DNA from: Gluconobacter potus
Lineage (GTDB): Bacteria > Pseudomonadota > Alphaproteobacteria > Acetobacterales > Acetobacteraceae
Reading direction: 5' to 3'
Assembly: GCF_015244705.1 (NCBI RefSeq)
Contig: NZ_JABCQF010000004.1
Location: 238,579 to 302,578 of the forward strand
Length of the DNA stretch: 64,000 nt
Shown: positions 1-13,543 of the stretch, piece after piece
Position numbering within the stretch: the stretch's first letter is position 1
Layout of the letters: the number at the start of each line of letters is the position of its first letter
Notes under the pieces: generated by a model
What the model was told of the DNA's origin: nothing
The model's database searches: none
Seen by the model: only the letters and a program-made list of their open reading frames with translations
Program-made: the position numbers and the translations under genes

Positions 1-1
1 G

Positions 2-325
2 AAAAACGCTCATCTCGTGATCGGACGCGCAGGCGGGTCTTCGGTTGCGGAACTGGCCATGGCCGGACTGCCGTCCATTCTGGTGCCGCTGCCCATCGCA
101 GCGTCCGACGAACAGGGCGCGAATGGTCAGGCGCTCGTCGATGCCGGTGCGGCCTGGATGATCCGCCAGCCCGATTTTACATCCGCAGCCCTGACGGCTC
201 TGTTGACAGACCTGTTTTCCCATCCTGAAAAGCTCGAAAACGCAGCAAAAGCCGCTCATCTGTGCGCGCGCCCTCATGCTGCCGCAAAAGTCGCTGATCT
301 GATTGAATCCGCTCTGCGGTCCTGA
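2..325 (+). CDS. murG: MurG, C-terminal fragment (cut by window edge)
   Basis: This is the last 107 codons of the lipid II synthase that adds GlcNAc to the undecaprenyl-linked MurNAc-pentapeptide on the inner face of the membrane. The reading frame is open from the first complete codon, so the gene starts upstream of the window. The visible part contains the family's nucleotide-sugar binding signature: a GRAGGSSVAEL stretch, then a proline-rich PSILVPLPIAASDEQGANG segment. It ends 39 nt before murC, as expected in the dcw cluster. The identification is firm from the motif and the position; the catalytic N-terminal half cannot be seen. Confidence 0.93.
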   Translation, partial: KNAHLVIGRAGGSSVAELAMAGLPSILVPLPIAASDEQGANGQALVDAGAAWMIRQPDFTSAALTALLTDLFSHPEKLENAAKAAHLCARPHAAAKVADLIESALRS

Positions 326-364
326 TCCCTGTTTTTATCGTTCCTGCCCAAGAGTACCTGCCCC

Positions 365-1798
365 ATGCGCGCCCTGCCCCTGAACATCGGAACCATTCAC
401 TTCGTCGGTATCGGCGGCATCGGCATGTCCGGCATCGCCGAGGTCCTGCATATGCTGGGCTACAAGGTGCAGGGATCCGATATTGCCGAGGGCGCCAATG
501 TGCAGCGCCTGCGCCAGTCGGGGATTGTCGTGCATATTGGCCATGACGCCTCCAATCTGGGCGATGCACAGGTTGTCGTGACCTCCACGGCCGTGAAAAA
601 AGACAACCCGGAAGTCGTGGCCGCCCGCGCCAAGCTCATTCCGGTCGTGCGACGCGCGGAAATGCTGGCCGAACTGATGCGCCTGCGCTGGTCCGTTGCC
701 ATCGGTGGCACGCATGGCAAGACCACCACAACCAGCCTCGTGGCCTGCGTGCTCGAACATGCCCGTCTGGACCCAACCGTCATCAATGGCGGAATCATTG
801 AGGCTTATGGCACCAACACACGCATGGGATCGGGCGACTGGATGGTCGTCGAAGCCGATGAGAGTGATGGCTCCTTCCTGCGCCTGCCCGCCGTGATTGC
901 GGTGGTGACGAACATGGATCCGGAACATCTGGATCACTGGGGCACGGAAGAGGCCATGCAGGCCGGCTATGACCAGTTCGTCTCGAACATCCCGTTCTAC
1001 GGCTTTGCGGTCCTGTGCGTGGATCACCCACAGGTGCAGCAGATGATCCCGCGCCTGTCCGATCATCGCGTCATCACCTACGGTTTCAGCCCGCAGGCCG
1101 ATATCCGCGCCGAGAAAGTCGTCATGGATAAGCGGGGGGCCACGTTCGAAGTCGTGGTCACCAATCGCCAGCGCAACCGCTCGCGCCGCGCCGGGCCGTT
1201 CCGCCTGCCAATGCTCGGACACCACAACGTCCTGAACTCGCTCGCGGCCATCGCCGTCGCGCTTGAAATGGAAATCAGTGATTCCGTGATCGCATCCGCC
1301 CTGACGACCTTCAAGGGCGTCAAGCGCCGCTTCACCCGCACGGGCGAGTATAATGGCATTTCCATCATCGACGATTACGGCCATCACCCGGTTGAAATCG
1401 CCGCCGTGCTCAAGGCGGCCCGTCAGGCAGGTGCGCGTAACGTCATCGCCGTCATGCAGCCGCACCGCTATTCGCGCCTGAAGGTCCTGTTCAACGAGTT
1501 CTGCACCTGCATGAACGACGCCGATACGGTCATCGTGGCGGATGTCTATGCCGCGGGCGAAACGCCGATCGAGGGTGCAGGCCGCGATGCGCTCGTTGAA
1601 GGCCTGCGCGACCGCGGCCACCGCTCCGTCGTGCCGCTCCCCGATCCGGCCCATCTGGCGGAAATGATCAACGCCATCGCCAAGCCGGGCGATTACGTCG
1701 TCTGCCTTGGCGCCGGCACCATCACCCAGTGGGCGCAGGCCCTTCCTGCCCAGCTCGAAGCCCTGAACCGCCAGCCCGCAACCGAAGGCGCGGCATGA
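365..1798 (+). CDS. murC: UDP-N-acetylmuramate--L-alanine ligase
   Basis: The product is a cytoplasmic Mur ligase that attaches L-Ala to UDP-MurNAc using ATP. At 477 residues it has the normal length. It shows the N-terminal Rossmann motif [13 protein letters not shown] (about residues 13-25), the ATP loop [11 protein letters not shown] (about 117-127), the [11 protein letters not shown] segment, and the C-terminal HPVE and QPHRYSR motifs. Its stop overlaps the murB start by 4 nt (ATGA), which implies translational coupling. No alternative assignment is plausible. Confidence 0.97.
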   Translation: MRALPLNIGTIHFVGIGGIGMSGIAEVLHMLGYKVQGSDIAEGANVQRLRQSGIVVHIGHDASNLGDAQVVVTSTAVKKDNPEVVAARAKLIPVVRRAEMLAELMRLRWSVAIGGTHGKTTTTSLVACVLEHARLDPTVINGGIIEAYGTNTRMGSGDWMVVEADESDGSFLRLPAVIAVVTNMDPEHLDHWGTEEAMQAGYDQFVSNIPFYGFAVLCVDHPQVQQMIPRLSDHRVITYGFSPQADIRAEKVVMDKRGATFEVVVTNRQRNRSRRAGPFRLPMLGHHNVLNSLAAIAVALEMEISDSVIASALTTFKGVKRRFTRTGEYNGISIIDDYGHHPVEIAAVLKAARQAGARNVIAVMQPHRYSRLKVLFNEFCTCMNDADTVIVADVYAAGETPIEGAGRDALVEGLRDRGHRSVVPLPDPAHLAEMINAIAKPGDYVVCLGAGTITQWAQALPAQLEALNRQPATEGAA

Positions 1799-2715
1799 CG
1801 GGCAGCAGCGACTTTCCCGTCAAAGGCCTGCGCGGCAGACTGACCCCGAACGCCCCGCTCGGCCCCCGCGCCTGGTTCCGGGTCGGTGGCCCGGCGGACT
1901 GGCTGTTCGTTCCCGAAGACCAGGACGATCTGGCCCTTTTCCTGCGCGAAAATCCGGCCACCATGCCGGTTACGGTTCTGGGCGCGTGCTCGAACGTTAT
2001 CATCCGCGATGGCGGCATTGCCGGCACGGTTATCCGTCTGGCGCGCGGCTTTGCGGACATCACCGTTCAAGGCAACAGCCTGATCGTGGGCGCGGCAGCC
2101 CTCGACATCAGCGTGGCCGAACATGCCGCCTCTGCCGGTCTGGCAGGGCTGGAGTTCCTGGCTGGCATTCCGGGATCGATCGGCGGCGCCGTCCGCATGA
2201 ACGCGGGCGCCTACGGATCAGATATCAATGCCGTTCTCGAATGGGCAGACATCCTGACGGCCGAAGGCGATCTGCGTCGCCTGTCCCATGACGACCTCGG
2301 CTTTGCCTATCGTCATTCAGAGCTTCCCCAAGGCAGCGTGGTGATCCGCGCCAGCCTGCGCGGCACACCGGACAACGCAGACGCCATCCGCAGCCGCATC
2401 GCGGACATCCGGGCCTCGCGCGAAGCCTCGCAGCCCGTGCGGGCACGGACCGGAGGCTCCACCTTCCGCAACCCCGACCGCCACAAGGCCTGGCAACTCA
2501 TTGACGAAGCCGGATGCCGTGGTCTTCAGATCGGGGATGCGCAGGTCAGCGAAAAGCACTGCAACTTCCTGCTCAATCTGGGACAGGCCAGCAGCACGGA
2601 TCTGGAAACGCTGGGCGAAACCGTGCGCGAAAAAGTGCTGGCACAGAGCGGCGTGGACCTGCATTGGGAAATCAAACGCATCGGGCGCAAATCCGAAGGA
2701 GAACAGACGGTATGA
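1795..2715 (+). CDS. murB: UDP-N-acetylenolpyruvoylglucosamine reductase
   Basis: The product is a FAD-dependent reductase that turns UDP-GlcNAc-enolpyruvate into UDP-MurNAc. The ATG at 1795, overlapping the murC stop, was chosen over a longer in-frame extension from 1729. It gives 306 residues and a start close to the family pattern. Visible signatures are [12 protein letters not shown] near residue 24, the flavin-binding [20 protein letters not shown] (about 124-143), and [11 protein letters not shown] with its catalytic serine. The C-terminal [10 protein letters not shown] segment fits a type I enzyme. The gene overlaps ddl by 4 nt. Confidence 0.96.
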   Translation: MTGSSDFPVKGLRGRLTPNAPLGPRAWFRVGGPADWLFVPEDQDDLALFLRENPATMPVTVLGACSNVIIRDGGIAGTVIRLARGFADITVQGNSLIVGAAALDISVAEHAASAGLAGLEFLAGIPGSIGGAVRMNAGAYGSDINAVLEWADILTAEGDLRRLSHDDLGFAYRHSELPQGSVVIRASLRGTPDNADAIRSRIADIRASREASQPVRARTGGSTFRNPDRHKAWQLIDEAGCRGLQIGDAQVSEKHCNFLLNLGQASSTDLETLGETVREKVLAQSGVDLHWEIKRIGRKSEGEQTV

Positions 2716-3623
2716 AGGTCGCAGTCCTGTTGGGGGGAACATCCAGTGAGCGGCCTGTCAGTCTTGTCAGTGGCGAGGCCGCAATCGAGGCCCTGCGCGA
2801 AAAGGGACACGACGTCACGCCAATCGATGTCGGACCGGATATCGCAACGACCATCGCCAGCCTGAAAGCCGCCGCACCGGACGTCGTTTTCAACGCCCTG
2901 CACGGGCCGCGTGGCGAAGACGGCGCCATTCAGGGCGTTCTGGAATGGCTTGACCTGCCCTACACCCATTCCGGCATCCGCGCTTCAGCTGTGGCGATGG
3001 ACAAGGGGGCGACCCGTATCCTTCTGGCCGCCGCCGGTCTGCCCGTCGCACAGGGACGTGTCGTGACGGTTGAAGAGCTGGCCGAAGCCGATCCGCTCCC
3101 CACGCCTTACGTCATCAAGCCGGTCGCAGAAGGTTCCTCCGTCGGTGTCGAGATCGTGCGGACGGGAGACAACCGTCGCGCCGAAATCGCGCGGACCTGG
3201 CGTTTCGGAAAAGACGCGCTGGTCGAGAGCTTCATTCCCGGCCGCGAGCTGACCGCAGGCGTCATGGGAGACCGGGCCCTGGCCGTTACGGACATCCTGC
3301 CCAGCGAAACGGCTGCATTCTATGACTTCGAGGCCAAATACAAGGCTGGCGGCTCGCGTCACGTGGTCCCTGCGGAGCTTCCGCAGGCGGTGACGGACCG
3401 TGCGCTCGATTACGCCCTGCGCGCCCATCAGACGCTGGGCTGTCAGGGGGCCAGCCGCACGGATTTCCGCTACGATGAGGACACCGACACGCTGGTTATC
3501 CTCGAGGTCAACACGCAGCCCGGCATGACGCCGACATCCCTGCTGCCGGAGCAGGCCGCCTATTGCGGGATTTCCTATCCGGAACTGTGTGACTGGATGG
3601 TCCGGGAGGCACTGGCGCGCTGA
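2712..3623 (+). CDS. ddl: D-alanine--D-alanine ligase
   Basis: The product is an ATP-grasp ligase that makes D-Ala-D-Ala for the pentapeptide stem. The start was placed at the ATG at 2712, which overlaps the murB stop, giving 303 residues beginning [18 protein letters not shown]. That N-terminus carries the family's GGxSSE motif. Other visible motifs are NALHGPRGEDG, the lysine-bearing PYVIKPVAEGSSVGV, and the C-terminal metal/ATP segment LEVNTQPGMTPTSL. The upstream in-frame extension lies wholly inside murB and was rejected. Confidence 0.97.
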   Translation: MKVAVLLGGTSSERPVSLVSGEAAIEALREKGHDVTPIDVGPDIATTIASLKAAAPDVVFNALHGPRGEDGAIQGVLEWLDLPYTHSGIRASAVAMDKGATRILLAAAGLPVAQGRVVTVEELAEADPLPTPYVIKPVAEGSSVGVEIVRTGDNRRAEIARTWRFGKDALVESFIPGRELTAGVMGDRALAVTDILPSETAAFYDFEAKYKAGGSRHVVPAELPQAVTDRALDYALRAHQTLGCQGASRTDFRYDEDTDTLVILEVNTQPGMTPTSLLPEQAAYCGISYPELCDWMVREALAR

Positions 3624-4558
3624 TGCGGGAGGATCCGTCCTTTCAGAGAGACGATTTTGTCCGGGAGCGTTTTTCCGGGGCCCTGCCGCCCCAGGAAGAC
3701 CGCCCCTCGCGGGCAAAGCTGTTCTGGCGCCGGCAACGGCGGCTGGTCCGGCCCGCGATCGTATTTCTGGTTGTGATGGGAATTGCCGGGGCGGGCATTC
3801 GCCTTCTGTATGACGCGGCCTCCGAAGAGCGCTTCGCCCCGCTGCGGGCACGGCTGGTCGAAATGGAACCGCTGCCCATCCGCCACATCGTCATCAACGG
3901 TCGCGGCATGACCAGCGAAGCCTCGATCCAGGAAGCGCTGGGCACATCCGTCGGACGTCCGATCTTTGGATTTTCCGTTGAAGCCGCACGTCAGCGGCTG
4001 GATGAACTGCCGTTCATCGACCACGCAACGGTCGAACGGCACATGCCCGATACCGTGATCATCACGCTTGTGGAGCGCACGCCGATTGCCGTCTGGCAGG
4101 ATCGCGGGCATTTCATGCTCATCAACCGGGCGGGAGAGGAAGTCTCCGATCAGGGTCTGACCGGGAAAAATGCACAGGCTTTTCTGCAACTTCCCCTCGT
4201 GGTGGGAGAAGGTGCAAATACGGCAGCCGCCAGTGTGATCGACGCCCTGAACAAGGAGCCGCTGGTCAAAAGCCAGGTTACGGCCCTGATCCGCGTGGGC
4301 AACCGGCGCTGGAATGCCACGCTCAAGGACGGCACGACCGTGATGCTGCCTGAGGGCGAGGAAGCCGCGGCATTCACCCGTCTGGCCCGCTATCAGCAGA
4401 GCATGCGTCTGCTGGAGCGGCCGGTCCAGTCGATCGATCTGCGCCTTCCGGACCGAATGGTCGTCCACCAGCCGCCTCAGGCAGCTCCGCCTCCGGATAG
4501 CGCAAAGCCTGACCCTTCCTCACCGTCACCACCAGCAGACAGCACGAAGCAGCCATGA
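3623..4558 (+). CDS. ftsQ: Cell division protein FtsQ
   Basis: The product is a bitopic inner-membrane divisome protein. It has a charged cytoplasmic N-terminus rich in Arg, Asp and Phe, then one hydrophobic helix (about residues 38-58). A POTRA domain follows (IRHIVINGRG...ELPFIDHATVERHMPDTVIITLVERTPIAVWQ, broken here for length) and then the FtsQ domain. The last 25 residues are low-complexity Pro/Ser/Asp. The start codon shares one base with the ddl stop and the 3' end overlaps ftsA by 4 nt, so the gene is an internal member of a tightly coupled operon. Confidence 0.93.
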   Translation: MREDPSFQRDDFVRERFSGALPPQEDRPSRAKLFWRRQRRLVRPAIVFLVVMGIAGAGIRLLYDAASEERFAPLRARLVEMEPLPIRHIVINGRGMTSEASIQEALGTSVGRPIFGFSVEAARQRLDELPFIDHATVERHMPDTVIITLVERTPIAVWQDRGHFMLINRAGEEVSDQGLTGKNAQAFLQLPLVVGEGANTAAASVIDALNKEPLVKSQVTALIRVGNRRWNATLKDGTTVMLPEGEEAAAFTRLARYQQSMRLLERPVQSIDLRLPDRMVVHQPPQAAPPPDSAKPDPSSPSPPADSTKQP

Positions 4559-5952
4559 ACGACCACAACTCCATGTCAGATCTTCCGGCATTCCGGCGCC
4601 GGGGCGGTCTCAGGGGCCGGTCCCTCATCCCTGTCGGTGGCGAACGTGACGTCAGCGTCAACCGCGTCCCGCGTGACATCCTGCCGCTTCCCCCCGAGGA
4701 CACACAGCGGAACGTCAGCTGGCGTCCGGGGATTTTCGGTGCGCTGGACATCGGCACGACGAAAATGACCTGCCTGATCGGCAAGGGCGAACCGGATGGA
4801 TCCATTCAGGTTCTGGGCCATGGATGGCGCCGTTCCCACGGCATCCGTTCGGGGTCCATCGTTGATATCCGCGAGGCCGAAGCTGCAATCCGTGCCACCG
4901 TCGGACAGGCCGAGGAAGCTGCCGAGCGGCGCATGGACTCGCTCGTCGTCAACCTGTCCTGCGGGCGCCCGCTGAGCCGTCTGGTTGACGCGCAGATCCC
5001 CATCGGCGGCCGCGAAGTCACCGCCGGTGACGTGCAGCGCCTGATCGCCGAAGGACAGGCCCGCGCCTGGATGGAAGGCCGCGAAGTCATCCATACGCTT
5101 CCCATCGGATATGTCGTGGATTCCATCCCCGGAATCGCGGACCCGATCGGGCATCAGTGTGAAGAACTGGCCACCCGGATGCATGTCGTGGACATGAATT
5201 CCAGCGCCTTGCGCACTCTGGATGCCGTCCTGCAACACGCAGAACTGAAGCTGGACGGGCTGGTCGCGAGTCCCTTTGCCTCCGGCGTGTCAGTTCTGGC
5301 CGCCGAAGAGCGCGAACTGGGTGTGACCGTCGTGGAAATGGGCGGCGGCACGACGTCACTGGCGGTTTTCTGTGAAGGCAAGCTGCTCCACACGGCCCAG
5401 ATCCGGGTTGGCGGCCTGCATGTCACGCGCGACATTGCCGGCGTGCTCTCGACGTCTCTGGAAACGGCCGAACGCCTCAAGACGATGTATGGTGCCGCCC
5501 AGATGGGTTCGGACGACCAGCGGGAAATCCTTTCGGTGCCGCTGATCGGCGAGAACAGCGACCGGCTGGTCCGGCTTCAGCGCTCCAAGGTCATTTCCGT
5601 CATCCAGCCCCGGATCGAGGAAACGCTCGAACTCGTGCGGCAGTCGCTCGATAATGCGGGACTGGGGCGCCTGGCCAATGGTCGGGTCGTGCTGACCGGT
5701 GGTGCATCGCTTCTTGAGGGAATCGTGCCCGTCGCAACGCGTATTCTTGGCCGGCCTGTCCGGATGGGAAAACCCCAGAACATTTACGGCCTGCCCGAGA
5801 CTGCCGCGGCTTCGGCAGGATTTTCAACCGCTGCGGGGCTTCTGGCCTGGGCAGCGGGTGCGGATCGGGATTTCGGAGATATTTCCGTTCCTGAACCTAA
5901 ACCTCGCGGACTTGTTAAACGTCTCGTAGGCTTCATACGCAACAATGTGTAG
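4555..5952 (+). CDS. ftsA: Cell division protein FtsA
   Basis: The product is an actin-like ATPase that tethers FtsZ to the membrane. The phosphate-1 loop LDIGTTKMTCLIG appears at about residue 64 and the phosphate-2 and adenosine segments (VEMGGGTTSLAVF, LTGGASLLEG) follow in order. The C-terminus ends in an amphipathic helix (GLVKRLVGFIRNNV), the expected membrane-targeting sequence. At 465 residues it is longer than E. coli FtsA because of an N-terminal, Arg-rich extension of roughly 55 residues before the actin fold, which is common in alphaproteobacteria. The gene sits between ftsQ and ftsZ. Confidence 0.96.
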   Translation: MNDHNSMSDLPAFRRRGGLRGRSLIPVGGERDVSVNRVPRDILPLPPEDTQRNVSWRPGIFGALDIGTTKMTCLIGKGEPDGSIQVLGHGWRRSHGIRSGSIVDIREAEAAIRATVGQAEEAAERRMDSLVVNLSCGRPLSRLVDAQIPIGGREVTAGDVQRLIAEGQARAWMEGREVIHTLPIGYVVDSIPGIADPIGHQCEELATRMHVVDMNSSALRTLDAVLQHAELKLDGLVASPFASGVSVLAAEERELGVTVVEMGGGTTSLAVFCEGKLLHTAQIRVGGLHVTRDIAGVLSTSLETAERLKTMYGAAQMGSDDQREILSVPLIGENSDRLVRLQRSKVISVIQPRIEETLELVRQSLDNAGLGRLANGRVVLTGGASLLEGIVPVATRILGRPVRMGKPQNIYGLPETAAASAGFSTAAGLLAWAAGADRDFGDISVPEPKPRGLVKRLVGFIRNNV

Positions 5953-6009
5953 TCTACTACAGATGACAACGCCCACACCTGTCGCTTTCATGAAGTTCCG
6001 GACCAGATC

Positions 6010-7542
6010 ATGACGCTGAACCTTACTCCTACTCCCAATTCCCACGTTGAGCTGGCGCCACGGATTACCGTGATCGGCGTTGGCGGCGGCGGCACGAATG
6101 CCGTCGACAACATGATCGCGTCTGAACTCAAGGGCGTGGAATTCGTCGTTGCCAACACCGACGCCCAGCAGCTTGCCCACTCCAAGGCCGAACGCCGCGT
6201 CCAGCTTGGCCCCCATCTGACGCGCGGTCTGGGTGCAGGTGCAAAGCCGGAAATCGGTCGCGAAGCCGCCGAAGAAGCCGCACAGGAAATCGACCGTCAG
6301 CTCGAAGGCGCGAATCTGGTCTTCATCACGGCCGGCATGGGCGGCGGTACAGGTACGGGTGCGGCTCCGGTCATCGCACGCATGGCGCGTGAGCGCGGCG
6401 TCCTGACGGTCGGCGTTGTTTCCAAGCCTTTCAATTTTGAAGGCCGCCGCCGCACGACTGCCGCAGAAAACGGCATTGCCGAACTGCAGAAGCACGTCGA
6501 TACGCTGATCGTCATCCCGAACCAGAACCTGTTCAATTCGGCAACGCAGAACACGACGTTCCGCGAAGCCTTCCGGATGGCTGACAATGTCCTGAATATG
6601 GGCGTTCGCGGCATTACGGACCTCATGGTCTCTCCGGGCCTCATCAATCTCGACTTTGCGGACGTCAAGGCCGTGATGGAAGAGATGGGCAAGGCCATGA
6701 TGGGGACGGGCGAAGCCTCCAGCGAGGAAGATGCGGAAGACCGTGCCGTGCTCGCAGCCGAGCGCGCGATTTCCAACCCGCTGCTGGAAGACGCGTCCAT
6801 GGCAGGTGCGCGTGGCCTGCTCATCAACATCACCGGCGGCGAAGACCTGACGCTGTACGAAGTCAACGCTGCTGCTGACCGCATCCGTGAAGAAGTGGCC
6901 GATGATGCCAACATCATCTTCGGCGCGCTGATCGACGAAAAGCTGAACGGTCGTGTCCGCGTGTCCGTCGTTGCCACCGGCATCGACACACAGCCGCGTC
7001 AGGATCCTTCGGCTCCGAGCACGGAAACCCGTCAGGCCGCTGCGCCGCAGACGAACGCCGGAACGGCCGCTCCGCGCGAAAGCGCCGGGACCCGCGCGGC
7101 AGCGTCCTCGTTCCAGCCAGGATCGACCTATGCCGGGGGGCCGCCGCGCCCGAATTTCGCGATTGATCCCCAGCAGCAGCAGGCCCAGAACACAGCCCCG
7201 CAGCCGCAGCAGGAAGCCCCGGCGACCCAGCCTGCGGCCACTGAAACCCAGACGCCCCGTCAGGAAAACACCCACCAGCCTTCTCCCCGGGCCGGTCTGT
7301 TCTCCGATCCGTCCCGTCATGCCCCGCCGCCGCAGCCCGAAGCGCCGCGGAGCCTGTTCGGTATGGTCACGGGCGCCTTCCGCAGCCGTCCGCCCCAACC
7401 GCAGCAGGCACCGCAGACCACCCAGCGGACGGAGCCCAGTACCCGCGACGGATACCCCCAACAGGCGCCGCAGCAGCAGGAACAGCCTTCCGGCAATGCT
7501 GACGATTCCAACCTGGATATTCCGACCTACCTGCGCCGCTGA
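6010..7542 (+). CDS. ftsZ: Cell division protein FtsZ
   Basis: The product is the tubulin-like GTPase that forms the Z-ring. The GTP-binding [13 protein letters not shown] (about residues 22-34) and the tubulin signature [11 protein letters not shown] (about 112-122) are intact, as is the T7-loop region [11 protein letters not shown]. The GTPase core ends near residue 320. A Gln/Pro/Ala-rich linker of about 175 residues follows, then the conserved terminal peptide LDIPTYLRR that recruits FtsA. At 510 residues the protein is long because of that linker, as in many alphaproteobacteria. A 57-nt gap separates it from ftsA. Confidence 0.97.
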   Translation: MTLNLTPTPNSHVELAPRITVIGVGGGGTNAVDNMIASELKGVEFVVANTDAQQLAHSKAERRVQLGPHLTRGLGAGAKPEIGREAAEEAAQEIDRQLEGANLVFITAGMGGGTGTGAAPVIARMARERGVLTVGVVSKPFNFEGRRRTTAAENGIAELQKHVDTLIVIPNQNLFNSATQNTTFREAFRMADNVLNMGVRGITDLMVSPGLINLDFADVKAVMEEMGKAMMGTGEASSEEDAEDRAVLAAERAISNPLLEDASMAGARGLLINITGGEDLTLYEVNAAADRIREEVADDANIIFGALIDEKLNGRVRVSVVATGIDTQPRQDPSAPSTETRQAAAPQTNAGTAAPRESAGTRAAASSFQPGSTYAGGPPRPNFAIDPQQQQAQNTAPQPQQEAPATQPAATETQTPRQENTHQPSPRAGLFSDPSRHAPPPQPEAPRSLFGMVTGAFRSRPPQPQQAPQTTQRTEPSTRDGYPQQAPQQQEQPSGNADDSNLDIPTYLRR

Positions 7543-7547
7543 TCGTC

Positions 7548-7578
7548 TTTCCCCCTCATGCACACCATGAGGGGGAAA
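7548..7578 (+). terminator. Hairpin downstream of ftsZ
   Basis: A perfect 13-bp inverted repeat (TTTCCCCCTCATG / CATGAGGGGGAAA) with a 5-nt loop begins 5 nt after the ftsZ stop. No U-tract follows on the + strand, so this may be a transcript-stabilising or attenuating hairpin rather than a classical intrinsic terminator. It separates the dcw cluster from lpxC. Confidence 0.6.
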
Positions 7579-7658
7579 TATCCGGCAACAATCGTTGACT
7601 GGAACTGACGCCCGGTATCTGTTTTCTAGTCTCCGGAATCAGATTTTTCGGAGGCTTT

Positions 7659-8690
7659 ATGCAGGTTACGCCAACGCATGGCGGCAGCACGGCGAAAGGC
7701 GTTGAGGCAGGACAGCCGGAAACGGTCTCTGCCCTCGATGGAACGCCTTCCCGCCCGGAGCGCGGCAGCTCGAAAAACCTGCAGACAACCCTTGCCAACC
7801 CCATTCACTGTCAGGGCATCGCCCTGCACAGTGGCGTAACCGTCGATCTAGTTCTCTCCCCCGCCCCCGCGGATACCGGCGTCAGGTTCCAGCGTTCGGA
7901 CATCGAGGGCTCCCCCTCCTTTCCCGCGCTCTACGACCATATCGTGGACACCCGTCTTTCAACGGTTGTCGGCTGCCCCACGGATCCCTCCCTGCGTGTT
8001 GCCACGATCGAGCACCTCATGGCGGCCCTCAACGCCTGCGAGATCGACAATATCCTCGTTGCGGTCAGTGGCCCCGAACTGCCCGTTCTCGATGGTGCGT
8101 CAGATGCCTTTGCCTTCCTGATCCGCTGCGCCGGCCGTAAAACGCTGGACAAGCCCCGCCAGGTTATCGAGATCCTGCGCAACGTCCGGGTCGAAGGCGA
8201 AAACGGTGCCTTTGCCGAACTGCGCCCCGCCCAGCGCGGCCTCTCCCTGGCCATTTCACTGAGCTTCCCGGCTCAGGCCATCGGAAACCAGCGTTACGCC
8301 ATCCAGCTTGATGAACGTCGCTTCATGGAAGAACTCGCGTTCTGCCGCACCTTCGTCAACCGCAAGGACATCGAGTATCTACAGAGTATCGGACTGGCAC
8401 GCGGTGGCTCACTGGACACGGCGGTCGTTGTGGATGGAGAAAATATCCTCAATCCGGCAGGCCTGAAAATCGAGCGCGAGTTCGCCCGCCACAAACTACT
8501 TGATGCGATTGGCGATCTCTATTGCGCCGGCCACCGGATGCAGGCCGGTTTTATTGGTCACAAATCCGGTCATGCGCTCAATAACAGGCTTCTGCGGGCA
8601 GTTTTTTCCGATGCCGCCAACTGGCGTTTCGTCCCAACGGGCTCATCGCGAGCCGTTCCCAAGGCCCTGCGCGCGCGCGTTGCTGCCTGA
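7659..8690 (+). CDS. lpxC: UDP-3-O-acyl-N-acetylglucosamine deacetylase
   Basis: The product is the zinc-dependent deacetylase that commits UDP-sugar to lipid A synthesis. Zinc-ligand motifs are visible: IEHLMAALNACEIDN with its histidine, the later GHKSGHALNN, and the aspartate of LLDAIGDLY. The substrate segment GIALHSG lies near residue 52. At 343 residues it has an N-terminal extension of about 38 residues before the family core. The start is supported by a good ribosome binding site (CGGAGG, 4 nt before the ATG). The gene lies downstream of ftsZ, as in many proteobacteria. Confidence 0.96.
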   Translation: MQVTPTHGGSTAKGVEAGQPETVSALDGTPSRPERGSSKNLQTTLANPIHCQGIALHSGVTVDLVLSPAPADTGVRFQRSDIEGSPSFPALYDHIVDTRLSTVVGCPTDPSLRVATIEHLMAALNACEIDNILVAVSGPELPVLDGASDAFAFLIRCAGRKTLDKPRQVIEILRNVRVEGENGAFAELRPAQRGLSLAISLSFPAQAIGNQRYAIQLDERRFMEELAFCRTFVNRKDIEYLQSIGLARGGSLDTAVVVDGENILNPAGLKIEREFARHKLLDAIGDLYCAGHRMQAGFIGHKSGHALNNRLLRAVFSDAANWRFVPTGSSRAVPKALRARVAA

Positions 8691-8758
8691 GACACATGGC
8701 AGGTCTTTCGTCAGCGCATTCCCGTGATATAAGACGGGCTTCCACGGGAAGAGCAGGT

Positions 8759-9658
8759 ATGACAAGCAGCACTCAGCGTCATTTTGAAGCATCGGTCATG
8801 AATGGTGGTTTCATTCTGAGAGCTGCGGCTGTCAGCGGGTTTCTGCTGCTTTCCGGCTGTTCGCTGTTCTCGCACCAGCACGAAAAGCCCGCGATTCCCA
8901 AAACCGCCGATGCCGAGACCCTGTACAATTACGGGATCGATGCCCTGCACACGGGCCACTACGAGCTGGCCGGCGGCGAATTCGAGCTGCTGCAGCAGAA
9001 CTACCCCTATTCCGGCTTCACGGGTAACGCCGAGCTGATGGAAGGGTATGCCTACTACCTTCAGGGCGAATACGCGCTTTCGGTCCAGCAGCTCGAACGC
9101 TATCTCCAGCTGCACCCGACCAGCCCGGACGCGGCCTATGCCTTCTATCTGCGCGCGCTCTGCTATTACGAGCAGATCGCAAACGTCGAGCGTGACCAGC
9201 AGGGCACCGTTGAAGCCCTGGACGCGCTGGAAGAGGTCATCACCCGCTTCCCGCAGACATCCTACGCCCGTGACGCCCAGCTGAAGATCGATCTGTGCCG
9301 TGACCATCTGGCCGGCAAGGAAATGCTGGTCGGCCGCTGGTACCAGCAGCAGCGCAACTATGAAGCGGCCATGACCCGCTACCAGCGCGTCGTGCAGGAC
9401 TACCAGACGACCAACCACGTCGCCGAAGCGCTCGAGCGTCTCGTGGAGGTCTATCTGGCTCTTGGCCTGAAGGATCAGGCGCACCAGACGGCCGCCGTTC
9501 TGGGCTATAACTATCCCGACAGCCAGTGGTATCGTTATGCCTATAATGATCTTCGGGAAAACCACCTGCTCAAGAGCGACCTCAAAAAGCCGGTCATTCA
9601 TCCGGAACAGCAGGCGCACCGTGGCTTCTTCTCCCGCGTCTGGCACAGCGTCTTCTGA
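8759..9658 (+). CDS. bamD: Outer-membrane assembly lipoprotein BamD
   Basis: The product is a lipoprotein of the BAM complex with a tetratricopeptide-rich fold. A hydrophobic signal ends in the lipobox LLSGC, followed by ADAETLYNYGIDAL, the usual opening of the first TPR, and several further TPR helices. The ATG at 8759 is preceded by GAAGAGCAGG. A shorter start at 8798 would give a more typical signal peptide (MNGGFILRAAAVSGFLLL) and is a real alternative. An in-frame start at 8696 is unlikely. Protein length is 299 residues from 8759. Confidence 0.9.
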   Translation: MTSSTQRHFEASVMNGGFILRAAAVSGFLLLSGCSLFSHQHEKPAIPKTADAETLYNYGIDALHTGHYELAGGEFELLQQNYPYSGFTGNAELMEGYAYYLQGEYALSVQQLERYLQLHPTSPDAAYAFYLRALCYYEQIANVERDQQGTVEALDALEEVITRFPQTSYARDAQLKIDLCRDHLAGKEMLVGRWYQQQRNYEAAMTRYQRVVQDYQTTNHVAEALERLVEVYLALGLKDQAHQTAAVLGYNYPDSQWYRYAYNDLRENHLLKSDLKKPVIHPEQQAHRGFFSRVWHSVF

Positions 9659-9703
9659 TATCGTCCCTTTGAAACGGGACGACATGCTCCCAACATTGCT
9701 GTC

Positions 9704-13473
<3,770 letters not shown>

Positions 13474-13543
13474 CAGAACTGCAAAACCGGAACCGTGAGA
13501 AAGTTGGTAACATCCCACTTTTTCAGGGTATAACGCCTTCCGC

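Noticed and set aside
5824..7563. Open - strand frame of 579 codons opposite ftsZ
   Set aside because: It is the antisense of ftsZ and follows its codon bias. Composition is Arg/Gly/Leu-rich with no family signature.
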